Assembly: GCA_022495995.1 (NCBI GenBank)
Contig: JAFEMH010002456.1
Location: 186,001-250,000 of the forward strand
Origin: Adenophora triphylla var. japonica
Lineage: Eukaryota; Streptophyta; Magnoliopsida; Asterales; Campanulaceae
Reading direction: 5' to 3'
DNA length: 64,000 nucleotides
Below the pieces are notes generated by a model. That model had not been told where the DNA came from. It did no database searches and saw only the letters and a program-made list of their open reading frames with translations. A program made the position numbers and the translations under genes. Below are positions 1-11,695 of this stretch, in pieces (the first letter of the stretch is position 1; every line of letters begins with the position of its first letter).

Positions 1-513
1 TGCTCTTCATAGAAAAGATTTTATTGTACTTTGTAATCTCTCAAATACTTAATATAAAATCTCTCTTAGAAATCCAAGACTAACCATCTTGGTAGTGGAC
101 GTAGATCGTTTATCGATTGAACCACTCCAAATAGTGTGTTCTTACTTTCTGCATTTATATTTCTTGTGCTTACTAATTATTTATCTTTGTCTCTGTTTGA
201 TCTTTATTTAGATATCCATTATTGTGAAATAGTGTTTGGAGTTAACATTGTCAAAACCTCACTTGTTTGTAAACCGCACGTACCAACTACTTCATTAAAA
301 CCGCTTTACAAACCTCCTCTATCAAAACCGCTTTATAACTCTAAATATTCCGCTGTGCATTTTACACTATCACTTGCAGTCTATTATCAACTGCAAGAGG
401 ATTTTGTAAGCAAGAGGTTTAGTTTTTCAAAGAGGGCGAAAAATTTTAAACAGCTATTCACCCCCCCCCCTCTAGCTGTATTTTCACCCTTGTTGCCACC
501 TTTGGGACCAACA
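1..513 (+). mobile_element. 3' part of a Ty1/copia-type LTR, cut by the window edge
   Basis: The stretch ends with a C-rich run, then a short T-rich tract and a terminal GGGACCAACA at 504-513. This is the U5 end style of many plant copia LTRs. Upstream lies the usual motif of a GTGGACGTAG-like block followed by 'ATTGAACCACT'. The LTR ends with CA at 513, and the sequence after it (GGACT...) continues as coding-like sequence of the antisense ORF. The matching LTR, or the start of this one, is off the window. The superfamily call rests on recognising the U5 pattern, not on coding domains. Confidence 0.6.
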
Positions 514-1389
514 GGACTTCACTGCGATGCGATGTATCTGGGGGAGAGGGTGACCCGTCAGCATGGCCCAGGGTCTCTTTCGATGGTGCCGGTGGATCCG
601 CCTCTGCACATGCAACATCCTTTGTCGATGCCGATGGAGGAGTTGGAGCGGTATAGACAGGGCGTGTTCTATACCGAGTATGTTATAGCGGGTGCCGACT
701 ATGACACTTTCTTGAGGATGAGGCTGAGGAGCCCACAGGTGCAGTACAGGGAGGGCGAGGGCCCTGGATATCCCCGAGACTTCCCGCTCACATGCGCTAG
801 GCTGGCGTACGAGGGGCTGGACAGTTCGCGTAGGCGGCTGGTGATCCCGATCCCGGAGGATCCGAGACCTCAGTACAGAGCGGACCCCAACGCTTCAGTG
901 AGTGCCTTTGATTTTCTGCATTTGATAGTAGCATTCTGCAAATGTTGCATCTGTACTTTCTGTTTGTCTCTTGACGACTTTCCTGGTTTGCAGGTGTCTG
1001 GCCGCACGTACAACCAGGCTATGAGACAGTTGGACGGGTGGGCCAACTACGCTAGGAGGCTTGTGGAGTTCCTGAGGTATAGTTCCCGGAGGAGTGTGGC
1101 TGTTCGTGAGCCGAGGCCGTCTAGGCCGAGAGGTTCGTCTGCTCCCACGGCTGGTGGAGCGGACTTTGCGCATGGATTTGGCCAGTTCGCGGGTGGAACG
1201 GCGGGGTTTGGAGCTCATCCTCCTTTGCACGCGGGGCACGAGCGGGGAGAGTCCTCGAGTTCGCAGGCGCAGAGGAGGCCTTTCGCGTATTCCCGCCTGG
1301 AGGAATTCAAAGATTTCTTGTTCTCGACGGATCCGGCTGCTGCGGAGCAGTGCATCGAGTGCTCGAATAACAAGCAGGACTCTGAGTAG
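514..1389 (+). pseudogene. Antisense ORF 1 of element A, 5'-truncated, plant-mobile-domain-like C-terminus (tentative)
   Basis: An open frame runs from the LTR junction to TAG at 1387-1389. The first half contains EYVIAGADYDTFLRMRLRSP and an R-rich segment; the second half is Gly/Ser/Arg-rich and low in complexity. An intron-like 96-bp stretch at 898-993 (GTGAGT donor, TTTGCAG acceptor, T-rich) is in phase, so splicing would join NASV to SGRTYN. The sequence resembles tails of plant mobile-domain-like proteins, but I cannot name the family with certainty. It lies beyond the integrase of element A and antisense to it, the position of the extra ORFs known in Tat-lineage elements. Its start has been replaced by a copia LTR, so the gene is broken. 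An ATG upstream at 136 lies in LTR sequence and is not a real start. Confidence 0.45.
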
Positions 1390-1927
1390 TCCTCTTTTAT
1401 CGCTTTTTTAGACAAAATATATGTATTGTCCGGAACAATTTAACTTGTATTTGAAAAAAGGCGCCCTTGAGGCGGAACCTGTATTTTGCATATCTATTTA
1501 GTGATTACCTTCTTTTTATTTTCGCAAATAAGCAAGTAGGTTGATCAAAAAATAAATAAAATGAAACATGCATAAAAGATTGAACGGGTCAAAATTTATG
1601 CCTATATGCACTGATAATTAATTAATTGCATCAAGTTGCACGAGCCCTAGGCGGAAGGGATATTGACATCGCTGATTGAAACCATGGGAGCACGCAGATT
1701 CACAAAAAGCATGAACATGGCTTGGTTTGGAATTGTTTCCAATTTAAGAGCATCTGGCTGCATAGTTGACCAAGTCAACTGCAGAAAGAGTCCGGCCTGA
1801 CTGAGGATGAATTTCTAGAGTCTTTTAAATTGCAATTTCAGCTTTGCAATTTGTTAAGAACTGCGCATTTACCTTTGGTCCATTAGCTGAATTCTTTCAA
1901 ATTCCTAAGGTTTCCTTCACTTTTTCC
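1390..1927 (+). other. AT-rich spacer between the two antisense ORFs of element A
   Basis: I see no coding sequence here. It lies downstream of ORF 1 and upstream of the DUF7745-like ORF, so it probably holds the 3' end of the first transcript and the promoter of the second. No convincing TATA box was fixed. Confidence 0.4.
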
Positions 1928-3427
1928 ATGGCTCCCTTTCCTAAGCTATCGTCTCGGATGCAAGAGCAATACTTGGAAAATTTCCAGTCGTGGGTACAGA
2001 ACAACACGAGGCAAAACAAGGGGTTTTTAGAGGGTTGTTACGGGATGAAATTTGTTTGGGCTTTGAAGGAGCTCATGCCAGATTGGGATCTTCTGAGAGC
2101 CGCGGCTCATTTCTGGGATGTACGGAGGAATGTGTACAACTTCTCGTACAACGAAATCACTCCTACATTCGAAGATTTCCGAGCCATTCTGGGAGGACCT
2201 GAGACGGAACAGCTAGTTCTTCCCTATGCGGGTGGCATGGCCACTGTTGAGAAGTTAGTGTTTCTGCTTGGTATCTCGGATGAAGAAGCATACGGGATGC
2301 TGATATTGAACACAGACTATGTCGACATTTCGGGGCTGCCCGATAGATTTACTGGTGGTGAGGGGAGCGTCTTCGCGTGGAACGCGTTTGCTATGTGCGC
2401 GATCGCTACTTTGTTCACGTTTACGTCCTTGGGTGTGTGCCATCACAGCGTACTGGACCTGGTGAGGTAGTGCCGGAGCGGAGGAGACATCGTGCCTTTG
2501 GTCTTGGACGAGACGTTCCTGGGCATAGGTCGGATGGCGACCAGCGGTCGATACATGTGGGGAGGGAGTCCCGCTATGCTTACCATGTGGTTGAGAGAGA
2601 GATTGCAGATGATGCCCGAGGTGCCAATGTCCTGTGATGCTTGGTCCTTTTCTCGACGTCCTTTGGTGATAGGGGGCGATCAGGCTGAACTGGAGCTCTT
2701 GATGGCCAGACTCCGTACGCATCACTTGCGATGGTGGGTTCCTCACTTGAAGTTACAGACTTGTCGGACCGCTCAGGGGGGTCTCTTGGTTGTCAGAGTG
2801 TCGGGGCTGTCCCAGACGTCCTTCTACATTCCATCCTTGGTTCTGCGACAGTACGGGCTGGAGCAGGTGCCACTGACGGGTTTAGTTCACGCTGCTACCT
2901 TCGAGGTGGGATCTCTGCTGATGGAAGATCCTTCGCGCTATTGTTGCTCACACGGTTGTTGCAATACGCGTCCTTTCCTGCCAGGGTTCTCTTTCACCGG
3001 AGAGGGGGCACTGTCATTACGACGCAAGATATACGAACTGGTACGAAGAGTGTATGGGGAGACACAGATGGCCATCTCATGGAGACGGAGTGAGCTGTTG
3101 GGTGCTGATTACCTTAACAGCTCGACCTTGAGGAGGGCCGAAGCGGGAACTAACCCTGGGAATCGTACTAGGAATGACATGGCTGACTATGAGGCCAATG
3201 CTGATCGGGAGGCCAATCAAAGCACAGTTATGATGGCTAGAAGAGAGGCAGCTCAAGAAAGAGCTAGGGAAAGGGATGCGTTGATAGCTACAGGTTTGAC
3301 GGAGGCATCAGGAAGGGTCCCTGAACCAGGTAGATGGACTATGGGAATATTCCCTGTAAAGGTGAAGAATACTCTCCGCGGAAAAGGGAAGGGGAAGAAG
3401 GATGAAGGACCAAGTTTGGGAAACTAG
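1928..3427 (+). pseudogene. Antisense ORF 2 of element A, DUF7745-like protein, one in-frame TAG
   Basis: The frame starts with MAPFPKLSS at 1928 and runs to TAG at 3425-3427. It is broken only by a TAG at 2468-2470, where the sense codon was probably CAG. The N-terminal third carries the pattern LLRAAAHFWDVRRNVYNFS followed by EITPTFEDFRAILGGP. This is typical of the DUF7745/plant-mobile-like proteins often annotated beside plant Ty3/gypsy elements. The C-terminal part is rich in charged residues, with RREAAQERARERDA and a terminal KGKGKKDE tail, and may be nuclear. Its function is unknown. It lies downstream of the minus-strand integrase and antisense to gag-pol. An in-frame ATG at 1844 is possible, but 1928 better fits the family start. 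A single nonsense change over 500 codons suggests the ORF was intact recently. Confidence 0.65.
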
Positions 3428-3874
3428 GTTAACCTTGTTGTCCAGAATATCCACCCACTGTCATTGTAGACACATTAACTGATTAATGTTTTATTGTAGT
3501 TTTGCTAGCGTGTAGCGAGTCAAGAGTTGACCGTGCTTGAACTCATCAAAGATTGTTTTAACCGTAATGAATTTGTAGGTTAATTGAAAAGAGTTTTTCG
3601 AAACACAAGCAATTGATGCTTATTTGTTTTTTTTTTTTGAGACCGAACCAATGATGGCTGCCTACGTTCCCCTTTTACAATTGGACTAAGGGGCTCAGGT
3701 CACCGTAGTTCGACACTTTAGGTGAATTTGAGAAAAACAAAGATAAAAGGAGTGCGACCCTGTTTTTTACCTGGATCATTGTTGGGAATGTATCCAGATG
3801 GATATTACTTTTTTAGCACTTTAATTTTACTGATGGGTGGTGTATGGGGAAGGAGAGTTGACTCGTGCTCTTCC
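3428..3874. other. Noncoding 3' segment of element A with a block shared with element B
   Basis: There is no ORF. The stretch from about 3517 to 3715 (starting GAGTCAAGAG and including CTGCCTACGTTCCCCTTTTA) recurs at about 26079-26280 next to the second integrase copy. A and B are therefore the same family, and this block is part of their common 3' noncoding region on the minus strand. Confidence 0.7.
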
Positions 3875-5172
3875 TCAAACGAAGTATCTGCGGAGCTTGC
3901 TTCCGTTCACGGGGTTAACGAAAGGGTTCCCGTCCAAATTTGCTAACTTCATGGCTCCTCCGGAGAAGATTCTTTGTACCACGAACGGTCCTATCCAGGT
4001 AGGCTCCCACATTTCGAGGGGATTGGCTCGCGTAGGAGGCTTTTCCTTTAGCACCAAGTCGCCTTCTCTGATGTCTCGGATCTTGAATTTCTTATCGAAT
4101 GCTCGGGCCATTCTCGCTCCGGTAGGCTCGAGCGTGTTCCATGGCTTTCAATCTGCGCTCGTCGAGTAGAGCAAGTTCGTCGTGACGGCTCAGTAGCCAT
4201 TCGACTTCATTGATCCCGTTTTCCAAGAGGACTGAGGGATGGAATTTCCAATTCCACGGGTAACATTGCTTCCATTCCGTAGGTAAGTGCGAACGGAGTC
4301 TCCCCGTGGCGGTTCTGATCGATGTTCTGTATCCCCAGAGGGCTAGATGTAGCTTTTCGGGCCAGTCCCGACCTCTGGTGGTCATCTTTCTGATTATCAT
4401 TGCGAGAGTCTTGTTTGCTGCCTCTACTGCACCATTGGTTTGTGGTCTGTAGGGAGAAGACTTGTGACGTGTGACTCTGAATTCGGTCAGCAGTTGGTCA
4501 CAATCTCCTTCGAAATGGGTCCCATTGTCGGATATGATCTCGTTGGGCACTTCGTATCGGCACATGATGTTCTCTTTTGATGAACTCGGCCACCTTCTTG
4601 GAATTCAGTACCTTGAACGATCTGGCTTCTACCCATTTGGTGAAGTATTCGACTGCGACTAGAATGAACTCGTGACCATTGCTCCCTGGTGGAGTGATCT
4701 TGCCGATGACGTCGATTACCCATGTGGCGAAAGGCCGTGGCATAGTCATGCAATAGAGTTCGCGAGGAGGGATGTGATTGAGATTGGAGAACCGTTGACA
4801 TTTGTCGCAGGTTCGGACGAACTGGATGTAGTCTGTTTCCATCGATATCCAATAGTATCCCATACGGAGGATGATCTGTGTCAATTCTCAGGCGTTCATG
4901 TGCGGACCGCAGGTTCCGTTGTGAAATTCGTTCATTAGCTCGCTGGCTCTTTCTTTGTTTACACACCGAAGGAGTGGCCCTTGGTGGCGCTTCTTGTACA
5001 ACATGCCCCCCAGGATGACGAAATGGGATGCTAGGTGTTTTAATGCCATCTTGTTTTTGGCTTTGATCCCTTCTTTGTATTTTCCATCTTCATTTGTGAA
5101 GGAATCTTCTCCATTTTGGAGGTACTGGTAAATCTGATTGTACCAGGGTTCGTCGATCGTTTCTTTTTTCAT
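3875..5172 (-). pseudogene. Element A integrase, frameshifted
   Basis: Minus-strand reading gives the complete integrase order in several frames. The N-terminal zinc-binding region (about 5172-4780) ends in the CDKCQRFSNLN block. The catalytic core has DVIGKITPPGSNGHEF, then SDNGTHF near 4530, then PYRPQTNGAVEAANK. The C-terminal segment at 4111-3875 has WIGPFVVQRIFSGGAMKLA, a GPF/Y-like motif typical of Ty3/gypsy integrases. At least two frame changes separate the pieces, so no intact enzyme is made. The family would cut target DNA and join retrotransposon cDNA. Element B at 26499-27966 is a clear homologue. Confidence 0.85.
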
Positions 5173-5210
5173 TTCGATCTCACAAAGAATAAGCGGGTGT
5201 TTCCGTCCGC

Positions 5211-5655
5211 CTATTCTCGAGGGGTTTTACCGATTTCCCATCGGGAATTTCGACAAGAGAGGCGAGGGTTGCCAGTGGCATCCGCGGCTGCCTCGTCTCT
5301 TGGCAAATAGTGGAAAGAGATGTCCTTGAACCGAGCAATGAGCTCCTCCATGTACGCGTGGTACTTCGGGAGGCCGTAATCTACCGTCCTCCATTTGTTG
5401 GACACTTGATTGATGATCAATGCCGAGTCTCCGTATACTTCCAGGTTCGAGATGTTGCGCTCGAGGGCGGCTTCCAAACCGGCCGCATAGGCTTCGTATT
5501 CGCCGCATTGTTGGTTGTTTCAAAATTCGCTTTAATGGCTATGGGAGTATGCTCGTCCTTGGGATCGATAAGGAGCATTCCAATACCATTCCCCTTCTTG
5601 TTGGCTGCCCCATCGAAGAAGAGTTGCCGCCGGTTTGCGCCTGCCGAGTGAAAAG
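5211..5655 (-). pseudogene. Element A archaeal-type RNase H (aRNH) domain
   Basis: On the minus strand the region reads FFDGAANKKGNGIGMLLI, then NNAAEYEAYAAGLEAAL (across a frame change), then VYGDSALIINQVSNKW. DGAAN, AEYEA and GDSAL mark the second RNase H acquired by the plant Tat/Ogre lineage, where it lies between RT and integrase. It is broken by a frame change near 5480. The domain family degrades the RNA strand of RNA-DNA hybrids during reverse transcription. Confidence 0.75.
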
Positions 5656-7250
5656 ATTCCGTCGTCCGAAACCGCGGATCGTGACCCTTAGGCTCACTAC
5701 TGGGAAGTCTGCCACTGATATGCCATTACTCGCCCTTTGTTGATTTTCTCGACCATGTACTTGATGTCGAACTCATCCAGAAGAATGACCACTTGGCTAG
5801 TCGCATTGACAGGATGGCTTGTCAAAGAGATATCTGGACGGGGTCCATTTTGGAGACCAGAGCACCGAATGTGACCGCATGTAGTGTTTCGCTTTCCCGA
5901 CTACCCATACCAAGGCGGTACAAGTTTTCTCTAATGCCGAGTAGCCGAGTTCACTTCCTTGAAGCTTCCGGCTACGAAGTAGATTGCATGCTCAACCTTG
6001 GAATCTTTCTATTCTTGTACAAGATACTCCGATTGACGTGTCTTATTGTTGGGCACAGTGAGTAGTGGTAAGCTTGTCTCGTGCGGCGGGCAATGTAATC
6101 TGGGGGATTCACCAAGTATGTCTTGATTTTTCGAAATTTGTCCGGCACTCCTGAGTCCCAGTTTGATGTCGGCATTCTTCTTCATCGCTTGAACATGGGC
6201 TCGCAGAGAGATGTCAAATGGTTGATGAAGCGATCGATGTATCAAGTCTTCCCATAAAGCTTTTCACTTCGTCGAGTCCGAGGCGGCTTCATGTCGATGA
6301 TGGCCTTTATTTTCTTGGGATCGCTTCGATACCTCTTTCTCAGAACCATGTACTCCCAACATTTTTTGCCTCGCTTGACTCCAAAGGTGCACTTCGCAGG
6401 TTCAATCTCATGGAGTGCTTTCGAGTCTCGTTAAAGAACTTTCTCGTCCGTCATGTGCCGCATGTCTCGATTCTCTGAGTGGATGATCATGTCATCGACA
6501 TATACTTCGATTTCTTTGTGAATCATGTCATGGAAGAGGGTTGCTGCGCCCGCCGGGTAAGTAGCCCCGGAAGGTTTCTTAAACCGACGACATTACCACG
6601 TAGCAAGATGTCCCCCACTGAGCTGAAAGCGTCTTGGCTTGATCTTCCTCGGACATTTTGATCTCGTTGTATCCGGCGAACCCATCCACGAAGGATTTTA
6701 CTTTGAAATTTGTCGTGGTGTCGACTAGCATGTCGTTGTTAGGCAAAGGGGGAAATCATCTTTAGGGCCGGCCTTGTTGAGATCTCAAATCTACACACTT
6801 TGACATCGACCTTTCCATTGGCCTTGGTGACCGTCACGATGTTGGAAAGCCGTGCGGAGTACTCAATCACTCACGATGAAACCAACTCGAGCATTTTCTC
6901 AATCTCTTCTTTCACTTGCAAGGACCACTCGCTTAATCTTGCATGTGCCTTCTGTTTCGACATGCTCGATTCGAGATCCAGTGGGAATTTCGTGCTCTAC
7001 GATCGAGGATCGAGTCACTGCATGTCCCGGTATAACCAGAGAACACGTCAACATACTCCCTGAGGAGGTTTATCAGGGCTTCTTTTCGCATCGGCGGCGA
7101 AAACCTGCCCACTTGTGTCTCTTTAGGCTCTTGCGCGACCCCAGGTTCACTTTGGTCATAACCTCTTCGGCAGCTTGGGCCCGTTTGTCCTCTTGGGTCG
7201 ACTACACGCTTGAGAACTTCTTTAATGTATTGTTCATTTAATGTGTACGC
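5656..7250 (-). pseudogene. Element A reverse transcriptase region, heavily decayed
   Basis: Minus-strand translation, allowing frameshifts, recovers Ty3/gypsy RT landmarks. These are TVTKANGKVDVKVC near 6820, the FVDGFAGYNEIKMSEEDQ block near 6690, and the catalytic box read as VYVDDMIIHSENR around 6475-6505, with YVDD encoded by the complement of 6491-6502. Many frameshifts and stops show it is long dead. Its placement, RNase H and integrase to the left and a protease/G-patch-like region to the right, is the normal pol order of this lineage. Confidence 0.7.
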
Positions 7251-8466
7251 TTCTTTATCAATTGAGTTATTAACGTCTTTTAAGTTGTTTGTTAACTTAT
7301 CGGTTGTTAAAGTGGCAATGAGAGGATACTCCGAAAGGTCGACTTTTCATTAAACGAGAAAGGAAATACATTGTTGGCTATATTATCATAGTCTTCCGCG
7401 TAAGGCCGTTGGACGACTCGGAAGAGGACTTTTACAGGGAGGGCGACTCGAAGGGTTTGAGACAGGGTTTAGGGAGATGTGGGTGCGAGCCCGGCTTGTC
7501 TTCCCATTTCTCGGCTTGCCCTTGGTCAGGTGAAAGTAACCGGTTCTTGATGGCATTCTTTGGATGCTTGATGAGGGTTCGGGGATCGAGAGAGGCAGCC
7601 TCGCTGTCCCAATCATGGCGATCATGCTATTTTCGGAGCAGTCAATCGGGTTTGGCACCTCCATGACTTCTTCAAAAGACTACGTAGGCTGGTCAGAGCC
7701 GAAGCGTCTTCCTATGAATTACGGTTCCCTTCGCTTTGGAGTTACAGTCTCGAATGTGGCCTCGGCGGCGATCCGAAGACAATACCGTTTCCATGAAGAG
7801 TACCACAGAGTTGCTCTTCCGTATGCAGGATTCCTTTGAATGTGTACTCGTCTTTGTTTGTGGTGGCGGTTGGTCCGAGTAGAGCTGTGATGTCGAGGAA
7901 TGCTCCCCAAATCGGATTAGCCTTGAGTCCTGCGAAACGTTTGAGGTCCGTGCTAGCTTTTCCATCCTTTACGCTAGTCTCTATGCCGACTATCCTGCTT
8001 CTTTCTCATCTTCATCAGTTCCGCTGTCGGTCCCCTCAGTTCTACTGTTGGTTCCACTGTCGGTCCCTCGATTCTGCTTCGGTTCCAGTGTCGGTCCCCT
8101 CGGTTCTGCTGTCATCGGTTCGCGGTGTAGTAATGGCGCGAGTCGAAACCGTAAGGAGTCGGAGGTTGGGTGTGCCGTCGGAGGTTCCCCCTTTGCGGGT
8201 TGTTGCCTTGGTGCGGGCGAGCCTTTTGTCTTCCACGATGTCGGCCGGTGTTGGTACGTAACCAAGCCCACGGACCGTGGTGTGGTCCTTGACTTCGATG
8301 ACTTGGTGTTGGCCTGTAACCTTTTGAGCCCCGAGTCACGGGATGAAGTTCATGAGTTTCATCATCTTCATGGCGGGAGGAATCTTGTCTTGAAACAGTG
8401 GAAGGTCCACGTTGCATATTTGGATCTTGAAGGTCTCCGTGAGTGAATCCAGTTAATGCCGTATCG
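7251..8466 (-). pseudogene. Element A protease-RT linker with a G-patch-like segment, decayed
   Basis: No intact ORF remains. Around 8220-8360 the minus strand reads, with frameshifts, MKLMNFIPGLGLKRLQ followed by GLGYVPTPADIVEDKRLA. This resembles the G-patch-like glycine motif found between protease and RT in many Tat/Ogre elements. A short degenerate tandem repeat rich in GGTCCC/TCGGTTC lies at about 8015-8120 and explains the Gly-Thr-Asp-rich frames there. Confidence 0.5.
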
Positions 8467-9085
8467 TCATTGTGCTTGATTTCTAACAACTGGAATGTCG
8501 TTGGTCTTTGGTCCCTCGGTGGTGACGACTGTCACGTAGGCGTAGTTAGCTTCGTTTCCTTGCATGAACTTGAGGCACCGGTGAAGGGTGGATGCCACGC
8601 CATTGATTTGATGTAGCCGGGGACGCCTCAGGATGACTGTGAAAGTGATTGGAATGTCCAATACTTGGAATTGGGTGGGGATCATCCGCTTGCCGAACCA
8701 GATATTAAGAGTAGCAACCCCGAGAACCTTACGGGAAGTAGAGTCATAGGCCTTGACAAAGGTGGAAATGAAGGCTTCGGATCTGTAGGCTTGATGTCAA
8801 GCAGTCCATCATCTTGGCGGGCAAGACATTCATTCCTAACCTCCGTCTACCAACACACGGGGAAGGCGACGCTCGTCCACTGGACTGTGATGTAGAGTGG
8901 CTCATTGTGATCAGCCCCAAATTTTTGAAGGTCCAAATCGTGAAGGTGATAATGTTGCCGTAATGGATGTTGCCAATCATCCGAATGACCTCGTGCAGGG
9001 TTGCGTCACACCGGGACCATGGTACGAACCGAGACTTTCCTCTAGCTTGAGCTTGTGAGGATATGAAGATGTGAGCAGGGACCAA
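8467..9085 (-). pseudogene. Second aspartic protease (PR2) of element A, decayed
   Basis: The minus strand reads NEPLYITVQWTSVAFPV, then across frame changes FQVLDIPITFTVILRRPRLH and INGVASTLHRCLKFMQGN. This is the flap and C-terminal pattern of plant Ty3/gypsy retropepsins. It parallels the first protease of the same strand at 18790-19260 (FHVMDIPSEFTALLGCPWLH, then IASTLHQCVKF). The active-site region is disrupted. It is followed by G-patch-like and RT segments, as expected for a pol polyprotein. Having two proteases on one strand of one element is unusual. Confidence 0.65.
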
Positions 9086-10313
9086 AGGAAAATGTTCGCG
9101 GGTCTGCGCTTTGAGGCGAGTGAGGATCGGGTCCTCTTTCAGGGAACTTGCGTCTTCTGGCGGGACGGGGTTGCGGTTAAGCTCCGTCGGCTTTTGGTGG
9201 CCTTAGGTGGTAGTGCATGAATTTGACCTGATCGGGTTAGAACCGACATCGTGCTTAGCTCCTTCGAACAAGGCCGCTCGAGTTGAGCCATAGTCGAGAG
9301 GAGGATTCCTCGTAGCATAGTGGCCATATGTCTTCCCTCAATTCATTGATTGTAGATGAATTCAGGAGCTTCGGCGGCTTTACGGATTACGTCCCGGGAT
9401 ACCGGCTTGGGTGCCTCCTCGGGGAGGTAGTTTACGGTTTGACGTAGCCATTCGAATGTCATTGTGCAACAGTGGTTGTCATCGAAGCTGACTGTGCATT
9501 GCCGACCCTCCAGGAGGTTGGAGAGTTCTTGGTTCGACAAACAGCCTCCTTGTTCTCTTCACGGTATACCGCACTCCTTTCCTTCTTCTTGAGCATACTC
9601 GGGGTACATTCTGAGTTGGTTCGGCGATACTCATGGTTTGCTAGTTTTCCTCCCTCTTGGCCCAGATTAACTTTCTTGCGGCGAGCTGCGTCGAGAGTTA
9701 GCGCTGCGTTTCTTCCCATGTGAGAATAGCAGTGCTTCTTTCAACCTGCGTGCGGCGATCTAGGTAAACCTCCATCGGGAGAGATTTCATTTCTACTTTA
9801 TCTCGGAGTGGCTATGTATGTTGGAAGGTGAGTACACGGCTTCCCGAACATCTGCCCATGTAACTGGTTGCTGTCCCAGTTGATCGTTTCTGTAAACGAA
9901 TGCCGAAGACTGTGGAATCTCCCTGAGCAGTTGCTGGAGATGAATTTCTATCTTTCTCTTGTTTCTTTTGAATATACCTTCCTCTCTCAATTGGCCTTTC
10001 AATTTGAGTGCGGAGATGATCCGTTCCCATCCTCCAAGGACCCTTGGGATTCCGGTTTTGTTGACCTCATGTCTGGCATGGAAGAGAATAGTTTCATCGT
10101 CTTCGTCGTCGCTTTCACAGAGAACTTGCTTTTCTCGGGGAGATAAGCGCTGATACCCTTTGTGCTGTGCGGTTAGGTATCCTTTGTACAGTGCCATTCC
10201 ATCTCCTAGGTCATCGGGACCGTTGACCACCCTCGTTTGGCAGAGGGGGTTGGATGAGAACAGGCGGTAGTCCAGGAAGTTGCCGTGAGCAAAACCCCTG
10301 AGGTCGAACTGGT
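9086..10313 (-). pseudogene. Unidentified ORF remnants of element A, left of insertion C
   Basis: An open minus-strand frame at 10313-9793 includes DYRLFSSNPLCQTRVVNGPD and a run of acidic residues (CESDDEDDETI). It then continues, frameshifted, as NLLEGRQCTVSFDDNHCC and LRQTVNYLPEEAPKPVS at 9540-9343. I do not recognise a domain. The reading frame passes into element C at 10313 and resumes beyond it at 17212, reading through as SDIKLEATLDQFDLRGFAHG. This shows that C split one ancestral ORF. Confidence 0.5.
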
Positions 10314-11654
10314 TGATGGATGTGGTTTTACCCATCCAAAAGATATGTTTCCTAGCTTATTTTTTGTTCGAAACCTTAGGAATTTAATGTATTTTGTAGT
10401 ATTTTATTAGTACAGGGACTGAAGTGAAATTTGACAGAAAAAGAGGAGAAAAAGCATATCTGAAAGTCAAGGGCCAAAGTAAAAATATAATAATTCAAGG
10501 ACAAAAGTGCGGAAGCAAAAATTAGAGCGATCAAAGTTGGACTTGGCAATTGCGGGAACGAAACGAATACCAATTGAGCCAAGGAATACCAAGGCATGGC
10601 CAAATTTCACTAGCATTGGCCGAGGGATGCAGCTGAAATGAAGAGCAATAAATCAGAACGAGTTGGCAAAAGTGGAACGACTCGTTAGAACGAGTTGGAT
10701 TTTTCTGGTTTGGGCCTGAGCGAATTGGGCCTTGTGTTTGCCACGGTTTGGGCTTGGGCTGCAGGGCTGTGCACGTTGAATGCCTGGTAGGGATAGAAAA
10801 CAATATTTAGGTTTTGTTTATTTAAGGGGGGGAAGAAGAATTACATTGTGGCCGGCACTATTTCCAGGATATAATTCATTGAAGGAGTACTAAAACATTG
10901 TACATTATTAACATTTTCTTCTAGGTTTTATTTTATGATTTATTTTATTTCTGTAATTTTTATTTTTATTATGAATAGCTAAGTTCCTCTTTCATGGATT
11001 GGATGTAGTAATTGTTGAACCTCTATGCTAATTTAAGTTTTAATTCTTCCAAACTCTCTCATTCTTATTTGATGAATTAATTATCATTCTTTAATATGTT
11101 TTAGACTGTTGCACTACCGTGGACGGTTTATTTAAAGTACACTAATTCATCAATTAGGTTGGATTGTTGACCTACCGGAATACAAGACAACCTAGATTCA
11201 TTTATTTCTTGTGGACTTAATGAGTTTCTTGAATGTTGTTTTGACCTACCGAAATTTACAATAAGATAGAAATATTAGGGTTGCAATTCGAACACCAAAC
11301 GTCCCAACCCTTAATCACGTGAAAGAGTCTTTGAATGAGATTGTTATTTTTGTTATCAAAATCATAGCATAGAGGGGATACAATTATGAAATCCAATCCG
11401 TGAATTCCTTTGATCTGATTAATCCGTGTTTCTTGCTTACTTGTTTTCTTCAATTAAATAGTTTAATTTCTCGCTTTAGTGATTTAGTTAATAAACCAAA
11501 TCAAAAACCCCTTTTTGTTACGTTTTGCACCACTTGAATTAACTTGTTAAACACACGAGTCTCTGTGGTTCGACCCTTACTATTGTACATTGCTACTTCG
11601 GTGACTTGTACACTTGCAAGGTATTTTTATTACACAGTGGATTTTTATCCATCA
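10314..11654 (+). repeat. 5' LTR of element C (1341 bp)
   Basis: Begins TGATGGATGTGG and ends TTTTTATCCATCA, followed after six bases by the primer binding site. It is nearly identical to 15887-17206. Short minus-strand frames at 10376-10803 recur in both LTRs and are not genes. Confidence 0.92.
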
Positions 11655-11660
11655 AGTTTT

Positions 11661-11678
11661 TGGCGCCGTTGCCGGGGA
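11661..11678 (+). promoter_or_regulatory. Primer binding site of element C, tRNA-Asp type
   Basis: TGGCGCCGTTGCCGGGGA matches the complement of the 3' end of plant tRNA-Asp, the usual primer of Athila-type elements. It lies six bases inside the 5' LTR. Confidence 0.9.
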
Positions 11679-11695
11679 CTTGTTATGATTTTTTA

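Noticed and set aside
136..513. N-terminal ~126 codons of an open frame that runs on to 1389
   Set aside because: This part is copia LTR sequence; the frame is open by chance across the LTR junction.
7990..8271. Gly-Thr-Asp-rich minus-strand frame
   Set aside because: A degenerate tandem repeat in dead pol sequence; no family.
10376..10803. Two minus-strand frames, duplicated at 15949-16376
   Set aside because: They lie in the two LTRs of element C and have no recognisable domain.
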